The notes beneath the pieces are model-generated. The model had not been told where the DNA came from, did not search any database, and was given only the letters and a program-made list of their open reading frames with translations. Shown piece by piece: positions 6,961 through 14,183 of a DNA stretch of 25,819 nt; the first letter of the stretch is position 1; the number at the start of each line of letters is the position of its first letter. The position numbers and the translations under genes are program-made. This DNA comes from JBBUAX01 sp964409535 (lineage in GTDB: Bacteria > Patescibacteriota > Minisyncoccia > UBA6257 > 2-01-FULL-56-20), in the NCBI GenBank assembly GCA_964409535.1, contig CAYPDQ010000010.1, positions 1-25,819 of the forward strand, written 5' to 3'.

Positions 6961-7841
6961 ATATTGAATATCCGTTTCGCGTTATTAAACGTCGTCTCGG
7001 CCATTTTTTCAACCGGGACGCCCTTCAACTCCGCTAATTTCTTCACAACTTCCACCACATAAGCCGGCTCGTTGCGCTTGCCGCGATACGGAACGGGAGC
7101 GACGTACGGCGCGTCGGTCTCGGAAAGGATCTCGTCCAAGGGCAGCATTCTGATCACTTCTTCATACGCGCCAGCCCGCGGCTGGCCTGCCTTGGGCAGG
7201 AAGGTAATCGCCCCGCCGAAGGTGAAAGCGAAGCCCATTTCCAAAAGCTTCCTGGCGTCCTCCGGCGTGCCGGTGAAGAAGTGGATGACGCCGGGAGGAT
7301 CGCAAAGCGTGGAGCGTGAAGCATGAAGCGTATCTATAAGGTCTGGAAATGCAGCGCGGCAATGTATCATTAGCGGCTTTTTGACATCCCAAGCTAACTG
7401 TATTTGGGCAAGAAACGCATTTTTCTGTTTATCTTGCGCTCCACGTTCCACGTTTTGCGCTCCGCGATAATAGTCCAAGCCGCATTCGCCTATCGCCACC
7501 ACTTTCGGGTCGGCGGCAAGCTCTTTATAGGCGTCGTAGTCAAAATCTTCTCCGCGGCTGGTGAAACCCTTTGCGTCCGGCGTATCGCCTGCCTGCGCAG
7601 GCAGGCCCAGCTCCTGGGCATCGTGGAACGACTTGGAGGTATGAATGGGATGCAACCCGACCGTTGCATAAACCCCTTCCGAATATTCCCGCGCAACCTC
7701 CACCGCCCGGCGGGAGGTATCTATCTGGGTGCCGACGTTTATAAGCCAGACGCCCGCCTTAAGCGCACGCGCTATCGTCTCCCGTGAGTCGCTTGCAAAC
7801 GCGGCGAACTGAACGTGGGTATGGGAGTCAAAGAAAGGCAT
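6957..7841 (-). CDS. tatD: TatD-family metal-dependent hydrolase with repeat-derived inserts
   Basis: TatD proteins are TIM-barrel metal-dependent DNases; this one has 294 residues against the usual 255-265. The metal ligands are present: His7 and His9 in DSHTH, Glu119 in GECGLDYY, His160 in MIHCR, His187 in VIHFFTG and Asp243 in ETDAPYVAP. The extra length comes from four short inserts of repetitive origin: about 79-92 (palindrome 7587-7606), 127-137 and 171-180 (7-bp repeats) and 216-226 (palindromes 7170-7200). All lie between conserved elements, so activity is probably kept. The start is three bases after the stop of Cys-rich gene A, and the stop overlaps the next start. Confidence 0.93.
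   Translation of the reverse strand: MPFFDSHTHVQFAAFASDSRETIARALKAGVWLINVGTQIDTSRRAVEVAREYSEGVYATVGLHPIHTSKSFHDAQELGLPAQAGDTPDAKGFTSRGEDFDYDAYKELAADPKVVAIGECGLDYYRGAQNVERGAQDKQKNAFLAQIQLAWDVKKPLMIHCRAAFPDLIDTLHASRSTLCDPPGVIHFFTGTPEDARKLLEMGFAFTFGGAITFLPKAGQPRAGAYEEVIRMLPLDEILSETDAPYVAPVPYRGKRNEPAYVVEVVKKLAELKGVPVEKMAETTFNNAKRIFNI
7170..7200. repeat. Palindromic insert inside tatD
   Basis: GCCAGC/GCTGGC (7170-7186) and CCTGCC/GGCAGG (7186-7200) form two adjoining short stems. On the minus strand they encode about LPKAGQPRAGA of TatD. The second stem shares the CCTGCC core with the palindromes at 7587-7606 and 21011-21030. Confidence 0.6.
7302..7331. repeat. 7-bp repeat inside tatD
   Basis: On the minus strand the units CGCTTCA, TGCTTCA, CGCTCCA and CGCTTTG follow one another. 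They encode TLHASRSTLC, an insert not expected in the TatD family. Its period, but not its sequence, matches the leuS repeats. Confidence 0.65.
7428..7466. repeat. Second 7-bp repeat inside tatD
   Basis: On the minus strand the units GCGCAAA, ACGTGGA, ACGTGGA and GCGCAAG can be read. They encode RGAQNVERGAQDK, placed just after the conserved GECGLDYY motif. Confidence 0.65.
7587..7606. repeat. Perfect 20-bp palindrome inside tatD
   Basis: GCCTGCCTGC is followed at once by its exact reverse complement. It encodes LPAQAGD in TatD. The palindrome at 21011-21030 downstream of topA has the same CCTGCCTGC core, which suggests a dispersed palindromic element. Confidence 0.7.
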
Positions 7842-7844
7842 TAA

Positions 7845-9620
7845 CTAGACGACTTCGGCGTTATAGCATTGTTCGCAATACACAATTTCTGGTCTATCGG
7901 GGGCGTAGCTCGTTTCAAATTCGTTGGGACATCTGCCCTCCGGATGGTGGTTGTGCTTGACAGTATTCTTGTAGACGCTGTAGTCGCACATGCACTGCCG
8001 GTGCCATAGTTTGAGCGGATTGCGCTTTCTTAAGCGCTCGTAATGTCGGCAGTTGGGACAGAGGCGCGGCAAGGGGAGGTTTAACCGCCTATAGAATTGG
8101 AGCTCCTGGGGAACTATCCGGAAAGCCGTGGTGCACTGATCATTACACTTGCCGCCGTGGGCGCAAGCGATGGTTTCCCGCAGGATAGAATCGGAAATCC
8201 CCTCTATCGTATCGGGCAAACTTTCCGCAGAAACAGTTGCCTTATACTCCTTTTCCTCCGCATTACGCCATGGAAACCCGTTCCTTTCCGCTTCTTCTCT
8301 GCTTATGGGCATATAATCCTGTGAGACGCTTTCGTTATAAGCGAACGGAGATATCTCCGCCGGGAAGAAATCTCCGTACGCGTAAACCCTGCCTTTCTTG
8401 TCCGCGTAAGGAATCTTCTTCATTTGTTCCACAATCTTGGGCAGCAAACTTTCGTACTCATCCTTGGAATACTGCTTGTTTAAGATGCAATACTGCTTAT
8501 TTCTCAATCCTACACAGCCGAAAAGATTCTGCGAATCAAAGCAACCGAAACTGTATTGAACATCGTGGGAATACCAAACCACAACCCCGAATTTGCAGTT
8601 GGCGTTGTTCACTCCAATGCTGATCCCTTCGTAAGTAAGTTCCGACTTCCCACCAGTCCCGGGGCCGGTGTCGTAGGAATCTTTCAGTCCATACGTTCCC
8701 CAGTTGGCGTATTTTGAACTTTCCGCACCGCCCGCCAAATCAAAACAGTAATGGCAGTTCTTTGAGTCCTCCACGTTATCGCCGACGACATTTACAGTAT
8801 TCGTGAGTTGCGCGTATTTATGCAGAGATTTTTTATACAACTCGTTGAACTTTTCCTCCACAACTCGCAGCGTTCTGATGCTCCCCAGGTTCATTTCTTG
8901 CACCTTCTTTGTGTATTCTTCTTTGGAGTGCGGCTGATTAAAGATATAGTACTGCTTGTTGCGGAGATTCACGCAACCGATGCAGTCGGAACAATTGCGG
9001 CAGTCATACAGAAAGTAAGAATTGTTGCAATTTTGAGAACGCAAGCTGAAAAACAACTGATAAGAATCTTTGCATTGTACGTTTCCGTATGAGAACTCCG
9101 TCTTGTGGCAGTTATAAGAATCCACAGTGTCTTTGCAGTAAGAAATACGGTTACTGTAAAGAGAATCCTCGTTATTCCAGCCGGCGCTTACCAAATAGCA
9201 GTTCTTGTGTTCAACGGTCACGTTGCAGTAACTGGAATTTACCGACTTGCTGTCAAAAAGCGCCAGGTGCGGCACCGCGCACAGCAGTTCCCGGAATTGC
9301 TCAAAGAACGGGCGGGTAAAGTTGTAATCCTTGCCGTAGGCCGTCGGATCCCAGCCGTCCTCATACCAAAAGTCGTGGTCGTATATCTCCACCCCGCTTT
9401 CCGGGTGATACATCGAAACGACATCCTCGCCGTGCCCCGGAGCACTGCACCTCCTCTTGTAAAGTGTTCTTTCGTTGCGCCAAATCAGCCGCCTCTGCAA
9501 CCGGCACTCCGGGCACCAGGTCGGCGGCGGGACCTTGATTTTCTCGTAAAACGCAAAGTCGTCCGGCTCGATTACAAAACCCTGCTTACAGTTCTGACAG
9601 ATTCTATTTTCCATTTTCAT
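7845..9620 (-). CDS. Cys-rich repeat protein A with terminal zinc modules
   Basis: This 591-residue protein is paralogous along its whole length to the gene at 9843-11633. An N-terminal zinc ribbon has C8/C11 and C36/C39 (FYEKIKVPPPTWCPECR). The C-terminal module repeats that theme (FYRRLNLPLPRLCPNCR, about 509-525), with C486, C492, C496, C521, C524 and further pairs C543/C545 and C582/C585. Between them lie two repeat halves rich in Asn-Cys or Asp-Cys, each ending in a GCV-LR-K motif followed by NK-YSK-EY (about 213-236 and 366-389). In the first half all ten cysteines (132 to 216) fall in one residue phase modulo 3, suggesting a beta-helix with a cysteine face. The second ribbon found in B (two CxxC) is degenerate here. 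I recall relatives in Patescibacteria carrying unreliable automatic names; function is unknown. No signal peptide is seen. Confidence 0.85.
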   Translation of the reverse strand: MKMENRICQNCKQGFVIEPDDFAFYEKIKVPPPTWCPECRLQRRLIWRNERTLYKRRCSAPGHGEDVVSMYHPESGVEIYDHDFWYEDGWDPTAYGKDYNFTRPFFEQFRELLCAVPHLALFDSKSVNSSYCNVTVEHKNCYLVSAGWNNEDSLYSNRISYCKDTVDSYNCHKTEFSYGNVQCKDSYQLFFSLRSQNCNNSYFLYDCRNCSDCIGCVNLRNKQYYIFNQPHSKEEYTKKVQEMNLGSIRTLRVVEEKFNELYKKSLHKYAQLTNTVNVVGDNVEDSKNCHYCFDLAGGAESSKYANWGTYGLKDSYDTGPGTGGKSELTYEGISIGVNNANCKFGVVVWYSHDVQYSFGCFDSQNLFGCVGLRNKQYCILNKQYSKDEYESLLPKIVEQMKKIPYADKKGRVYAYGDFFPAEISPFAYNESVSQDYMPISREEAERNGFPWRNAEEKEYKATVSAESLPDTIEGISDSILRETIACAHGGKCNDQCTTAFRIVPQELQFYRRLNLPLPRLCPNCRHYERLRKRNPLKLWHRQCMCDYSVYKNTVKHNHHPEGRCPNEFETSYAPDRPEIVYCEQCYNAEVV

Positions 9621-9642
9621 GGTTTGCGCCTCTTGTTCCTGC

Positions 9643-9660
9643 GCTATACTCTAGTATAGC
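9643..9660 (-). promoter_or_regulatory. Palindrome with embedded -10 box upstream of gene A
   Basis: GCTATACT and AGTATAGC form perfect 8-bp arms separated by CT. On the minus strand the first arm contains TATACT, a plausible -10 box, about 35 bases before the ATG. AGAGG lies 8 bases before that ATG as a ribosome-binding site. The palindrome could be an operator. Confidence 0.4.
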
Positions 9661-9702
9661 ATCACTAACTAATCCTTCATCCTCTATTCTTACTTTTTAA
9701 TT

Positions 9703-9846
9703 CTACTCATATATAGCTTCCACATTATAACACTGTTCGCAGCAGACGATTTCCGGCCGGCTCGCCTCGCCGAAGCCTCCGGCGTAGCGCGGGTCCGGAG
9801 CGTCTGCCCGCCTGAATCTCCTTTCGCATGTCAACAAAGCGTTCAT
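9703..9846 (-). pseudogene. C-terminal remnant of a third Cys-rich paralogue
   Basis: An ATG that overlaps the stop of gene B (ATGA) opens a 47-residue frame ending RPEIVCCEQCYNVEAIYE. The tail of protein A is RPEIVYCEQCYNAEVV and that of B is SPAIVYCETCYQSEVV, so this is clearly the end of a third copy. The preceding residues (about RRADAPDPRYAGGFGEASR) come from a GC-rich palindromic stretch at about 9765-9815 and do not match the family. The remainder of the copy is missing. Most likely it is a deletion remnant after tandem duplication; it may still be translated by coupling with B. Confidence 0.7.
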
Positions 9847-11633
9847 ACCACCTCTGACTGATAACACGTTTCACAGTAAACGATGGCAGGCGATTCGGGC
9901 GGGTAGGAGGTCTCGAACTCGTTGGGGCAGTGAGCATCTTTATGGAAATGCTCGCTGACGTTTTTGTATACGCTGTTTTCCGACTGCGCTCCTGCACATT
10001 CACACCTGCGCGGCCAGAGTTTGACAGGATTTCTTTCGGTGATTCTTCCCGCGTGCCTGCAGTTGGGACATAGGCGCGGAAGCGGGAGGTTAAAGCGGCG
10101 GTAAAATTCTATTTCTTTCGGCAGCACTCGGAAGGCGGTTGCACATTGTTCATTGCACTTACCCCGGTGGAGGCAACTGATAATTTCTTTGGTAATTGAA
10201 TCTGGCACTTCCGTAATTTTATCAGGCAAGTTATCTGCCGCTACAGAAACATCGTATTCCCGCCTTTCCGGATCTTTCCAAGAAAAACCATGCTCCAAGA
10301 CACGCTCTTTTGACAACGGGAAATATTCGTTCGCGGTTGTTTCATTATACCGGAAGGGCGAAAAAACAATCGGGAAAAAATCTCCGTAACGAAAAACCCT
10401 GCTTTTAGAATCAACAAAGGGCATTGAGGTCATCTGGCTTTTAATCTCGGTTATCAAATTCACATACTCTTCCGGCGAGTACTCTTTGTTCAAGACATAG
10501 TTGTGCTTTTTTCTTAACCCCACGCAGCCAAAAAGATTAGAACTGCCCCAGCAGCTGATGACATATGCGGAGTCACGCACGTCAAAAGCGGAGAATATCC
10601 CGCAGACCAAATTGGAAACGCCGGCGCCGCAACTCATAATTTGGTACACGTTCTGCAAATTTTCCCCAAACTGGGTGCAGTCGTAACAAGATTCATTCGT
10701 TTTAACGATCAGCCACATACAGTACCGGCAGTCCTTACCGGCCGTCACAATATAAGAATCCTTGACGTTCTTGGAGTAGGTTATGTAGTCGCCAGAGACA
10801 TCTGTATTGTGGGTGCCATGCATATACCGCCTCGGAAAACTGCGCCAAAAATCCCGCGCCCCGGAAATATACTTTTGGTAATCAGCGTAAGACCCGGAAA
10901 GCAATTTTTTTACCTCTGCGCCGTACTCCTCTTTGGAGTAGGGTTTATTGAAGACGTGGGACTGTTTACCGCGCAAATTAACACAGCCGAAGCAATTTGA
11001 GCAGTTAGACAGGTTGCGGGAGAACCAAACATCGTGACAACCCTCACAATCAACGGAGTTAAACACTCTGTTGCATTTCACGCAGTTCACGCTTCCGTAC
11101 ATCAACTCCGACCCGTCTATCATCGTCACATCCATACAATCTTTGGAACCTTCTACCTCCTCTCCATACCAGCAGTTTTCATCATAATCCGAGTTGAAAA
11201 GCCAGTAACAGTTCTTAAGCTCGTGATTCATATTGTTATAATCGCTGTTCACGAGTGTACTGTAGTTCACAGACAAAGCGGCGTGCGGGACAGTTCTCAT
11301 TAGCTCGTTGAATTGGTCAAAGAACGACTGGTCAAAGTCGTAATCTCGGCCATAAGCTGTCGGGTCCCATTTGTCCGACCACCAGCAGGGGTTGCAGTAC
11401 ATTATGATGCCCGAATCCGGTCCATACATTGTGAGCACTTCTTTGCCGCAAAGGCCGCAGGCCCGTTTGTAGAGCGAACGTTCGTTGCGCCACATCAAAC
11501 GGAAAAGCAGGCGGCACTCCGGGCACCAGGTCGGCGGCGGCACCTTGATTTTCTCGTAAAACGCAAAGTCGTCCGGTTCTATCGCGAACCGGTTTTTGCA
11601 ATTCTGGCATTGTCTGCTTTCAGCTTTATTCAT
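9843..11633 (-). CDS. Cys-rich repeat protein B with terminal zinc modules
   Basis: This 596-residue paralogue of protein A shares its start (CQNCK, then FYEKIKVPPPTWCPECR) and its end (CPNEFETSY, then VYCETC). It keeps a second Cys4 ribbon, C59/C62 and C80/C83, which A has lost. The first repeat half has ten cysteines (142, 154, 166, 184, 187, 196, 199, 211, 214, 217) all in one phase modulo 3, usually preceded by Asn or Asp. Each half ends in a GCV-LR-K motif. The C-terminal module (FYRRFNLPLPRLCPNCR) echoes the N-terminal one. No catalytic motif or membrane segment is seen. A metal- or nucleic-acid-binding scaffold is possible but unproven. The start lies 23 bases after metG and directly beyond a 28-bp palindrome. 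Confidence 0.85.
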   Translation of the reverse strand: MNKAESRQCQNCKNRFAIEPDDFAFYEKIKVPPPTWCPECRLLFRLMWRNERSLYKRACGLCGKEVLTMYGPDSGIIMYCNPCWWSDKWDPTAYGRDYDFDQSFFDQFNELMRTVPHAALSVNYSTLVNSDYNNMNHELKNCYWLFNSDYDENCWYGEEVEGSKDCMDVTMIDGSELMYGSVNCVKCNRVFNSVDCEGCHDVWFSRNLSNCSNCFGCVNLRGKQSHVFNKPYSKEEYGAEVKKLLSGSYADYQKYISGARDFWRSFPRRYMHGTHNTDVSGDYITYSKNVKDSYIVTAGKDCRYCMWLIVKTNESCYDCTQFGENLQNVYQIMSCGAGVSNLVCGIFSAFDVRDSAYVISCWGSSNLFGCVGLRKKHNYVLNKEYSPEEYVNLITEIKSQMTSMPFVDSKSRVFRYGDFFPIVFSPFRYNETTANEYFPLSKERVLEHGFSWKDPERREYDVSVAADNLPDKITEVPDSITKEIISCLHRGKCNEQCATAFRVLPKEIEFYRRFNLPLPRLCPNCRHAGRITERNPVKLWPRRCECAGAQSENSVYKNVSEHFHKDAHCPNEFETSYPPESPAIVYCETCYQSEVV

Positions 11634-11640
11634 TCGCCGT

Positions 11641-11673
11641 ATAATATTCTAACATTCTATAGAATGTTAGAAT
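11641..11673 (-). promoter_or_regulatory. 28-bp perfect palindrome and -10 box between metG and gene B
   Basis: The half-site ATTCTAACATTCTA (11646-11659) is followed by its exact reverse complement to 11673. The metG stop codon (11657-11659) lies inside it. Reading toward gene B, TATTAT (11646-11641) directly adjoins it and ends seven bases before the ATG. The palindrome may be an operator for a leaderless promoter of gene B, or a hairpin that separates metG and B transcripts. No T-run follows, so a classical terminator is less likely. Confidence 0.55.
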
Positions 11674-13129
11674 GTCGCGGGAAAAGAAGCTCGCCGCGGG
11701 AAGCGGTGATTGCGCCGTCCGTATGCCGGATGCAGGCGGTTATCTTTTCGGACGTGCCGGGTAGAAACGGCGCGAGGAGGCCCGCGACATTGTCCAAGAT
11801 TACGACTGCGGTGTAGATCGCGTCTTTTTTTCCTTCTCGCCAGGGTTCTTCCCGATTCACGTATTCGTCGCCGGAGGAAAGCAAGCGCCAAATCTCCGCC
11901 ACCGCGCCGTTCAGTTGGTATTTTTCCATAAAGTCGTTCACCCTCTTCCGCGCCGCCTGGATTTTCTCTTCCATCTCCTTGTCCAGCTTGGTCTCGGAGA
12001 GCTTGAACTCTCCTATCTTCTCCGCGAGCGCGAGTGTCCGGGCGGCGAAGTTGCCCAAGCCGTTCGCGAGGTCGGCGTTATGAACTTGCCGGAGTCTCTC
12101 CTCATCAAAATCGCTGTCGTCCCAGGTTGGAACGTGCCGCAGGAGGTAGTAGCGCAGAGAGTCAGCGCCGTACTTCGCCACTACCTCCTCGGGCAGAACC
12201 GCATTCCCCAGCGATTTGGAAATCTTTTGGCCTCCTACCGTCAGATATCCGTGAACCAGAATCTGCTTGGGCAGATTGAGACCGGCGGAGAGAAGCATCG
12301 CCGGCCAGTATATGGCGTGAAATCGCGCCACACCCTTGCCCACAAGGTGTGCGATGTTCCCGTTTTCCTGCCAAAAACGCCGGAAAAGCTCCGAATCCTC
12401 GGCGTACCCCAAGGCGTTAACGTAGTTCGTGAGAGCGTCAAACCATACATATTGTATTTGGCTTTCATCCCCGGGTACTGGCACGCCCCAGCCGCGCGCC
12501 CGCTCCACCGAGCGAGAAACACTGAAGTCCTGGAGGCCTTGTTTCACAAAAGCAAGCATCTCGTTCTTTCTGGTTTCGGGAATGGTCTCTAGGCGGCCGG
12601 ACTCAATAAGTTCCTCAAGTTTTCTCTGATACGCCGAGAGCCGGAAGAAGTAATTTTCTTCCTCCACTTCCTGCAGTGCCAGGTTAGGATGCTCCGGGCA
12701 ACGGCCATCAATCAAATCCTTGGGCGTCTTGAATTCTTCGCAACCGACACAATAGAGACCGCGGTAGGCCTTCTTATAAATGTCCTTCCCGGCCGCCTGC
12801 CAGAACTTTTGCGCGCCCTCAAAATGCCGCGGCTCGGTCGTGCGAATGAAATCGTCCCAGGAGAGATTAAGCGTTTCTCGAAGTCCGCGGAATGCCTCCG
12901 CGTTTCTTTTGACCAACTCTTCTACTGGAACCTTCTCCTCTTGCGCCGTTAATACGTTCTTAAGCGCGTTCTCATCCGTGCCAGTGAGGAAAAAAACATC
13001 ATCTCCTTTGAGCCGACGATAACGTGCGATGGCGTCCGCCTGAACAACTTCAAGAGCAAAGCCGAGGTGGGGCTTCGCGTTCACGTAGGGTATGGCAGTA
13101 GATATAAAGAAGGGCTGTCCCTTTGCCAT
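11657..13129 (-). CDS. metG: Methionyl-tRNA synthetase
   Basis: This 490-residue class Ia synthetase charges tRNA-Met for initiation and elongation. The HIGH-type motif is HLGF (21-24) after IPYVNAKP, and the KMSKS loop is KISKS (302-306). The connective domain has one zinc knuckle, C127/C130 with C144/H147. The C-terminal tRNA-binding (EMAP) domain of larger MetRS is absent, as in many short bacterial forms. The usual Asp of the KD-I-RFHAIYWP block is Gly in KGVARFHAIYWP, a small departure. The start overlaps the stop of the upstream permease by one base (TAATG), so translation is probably coupled. The stop lies within the palindrome ahead of gene B. Confidence 0.97.
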   Translation of the reverse strand: MAKGQPFFISTAIPYVNAKPHLGFALEVVQADAIARYRRLKGDDVFFLTGTDENALKNVLTAQEEKVPVEELVKRNAEAFRGLRETLNLSWDDFIRTTEPRHFEGAQKFWQAAGKDIYKKAYRGLYCVGCEEFKTPKDLIDGRCPEHPNLALQEVEEENYFFRLSAYQRKLEELIESGRLETIPETRKNEMLAFVKQGLQDFSVSRSVERARGWGVPVPGDESQIQYVWFDALTNYVNALGYAEDSELFRRFWQENGNIAHLVGKGVARFHAIYWPAMLLSAGLNLPKQILVHGYLTVGGQKISKSLGNAVLPEEVVAKYGADSLRYYLLRHVPTWDDSDFDEERLRQVHNADLANGLGNFAARTLALAEKIGEFKLSETKLDKEMEEKIQAARKRVNDFMEKYQLNGAVAEIWRLLSSGDEYVNREEPWREGKKDAIYTAVVILDNVAGLLAPFLPGTSEKITACIRHTDGAITASRGELLFPRHSNIL

Positions 13130-14151
13130 TAAGGCAATGGTACCGGAAGTACGCGTTTCTTTCCAGCCCAGCTCTCAACCACTTCCTGCAGGACCACCGC
13201 CGCCGGAACTGCGACGAGAATTCCAAGGAACCCGCCGACCTCCACGCCGATAAGGAGCGATACGATCACAATGACCGGATGCATGCCCACGCTCCGTCCG
13301 ACTATGAGCGGCACAAGAACGTGGTTCTCTATCTGCTGAATGGCGACGAATGCGATAAGGGTGTAGAAGGCAAGGAACGGCGAAGCAACGAGTGCAGTCA
13401 AGACCGCCGCAGAACCGGAAAGTATCGGCCCGATGTACGGCACAAGCTCAAAGACCGCCGCGAGGAGGGCAAAGAGCGCCGCATACTTCACCCCCAAGAC
13501 CGAGAGGGCGGCGAAGACCATAAACCCCATTATCAAGCTCAAGATGATCTGGGACCGGAACCACAGGCCGATGCGCTTGCGGGAACGTTCGTAGATGTCA
13601 AGCGTCGCTTCTTCGTAATCCGAGGGCAATACCGCACGGATGAACCGCTCTATTCCATCCCGGCTTAAACTCAAGTAAAAAGAGATTATTACGACCGAGA
13701 AGGTGAGGAGCAGACCGCCGAATACGTTGGATATGACACCCCACGGCGCAGCGCCGCCGTTCCAGAGGGTCTCGGAGATTCTGGATAGCCAAACGTTCGC
13801 CGTTTCCGCCGCCTGCAGGCCTACGATCGGCCCCCAAAAAGGGTCCCGGCCGAGTTCCTTCAGAGTGGTATTCAGGATGGTGTTTATATCAACTACAAGA
13901 ACGGGCAGTACGACGGAAAAGATCGCTATAAAAAGTATGGCCGCAAAAAGGAAAACCAAAACCACCCCCAGAGTTCTGGGCAAGCCGCGCCTTTCCAGGA
14001 AGTTCACTATGAATTCCAAGCCGGCCGAGACGACTATGGCCAAAAAGAGCGCGAGGAGCACCTTCAAGCCGGCGAACATCAGGGCGGTGAGCGCCAAAAA
14101 GAACAGAACCCGCCACAGGGTCCGCCAGGAAATGTCGGCGGTAGGCTTCAT
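13129..14151 (-). CDS. AI-2E family (PerM-type) membrane permease
   Basis: This 340-residue integral membrane protein has hydrophobic pairs near residues 11-45 and 58-82, further segments at about 139-165 and 195-235, and a C-terminal group to about 325. The family hallmarks ELVPYIGPILSG and QIENHVLVPLIVGRSVGMHP are both visible. Members are proposed exporters; autoinducer-2 transport is shown only for a few, and in others ion or proton exchange has been suggested, so the substrate here is unknown. The stop overlaps the metG start by one base, and the M16 peptidase gene ends 32 bases before its start. Nothing else appears unusual. Confidence 0.9.
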   Translation of the reverse strand: MKPTADISWRTLWRVLFFLALTALMFAGLKVLLALFLAIVVSAGLEFIVNFLERRGLPRTLGVVLVFLFAAILFIAIFSVVLPVLVVDINTILNTTLKELGRDPFWGPIVGLQAAETANVWLSRISETLWNGGAAPWGVISNVFGGLLLTFSVVIISFYLSLSRDGIERFIRAVLPSDYEEATLDIYERSRKRIGLWFRSQIILSLIMGFMVFAALSVLGVKYAALFALLAAVFELVPYIGPILSGSAAVLTALVASPFLAFYTLIAFVAIQQIENHVLVPLIVGRSVGMHPVIVIVSLLIGVEVGGFLGILVAVPAAVVLQEVVESWAGKKRVLPVPLP

Positions 14152-14183
14152 CTAACTTCTAAAACGGGCGCCGCCGCCTAAAG

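Noticed and set aside
7845..11633. CoA-transferase (CaiB/BaiF) naming of the Cys-rich proteins
   Set aside because: I recall such labels on similar sequences, but no CoA-transferase motif is visible and the zinc-ribbon repeat architecture is quite different.
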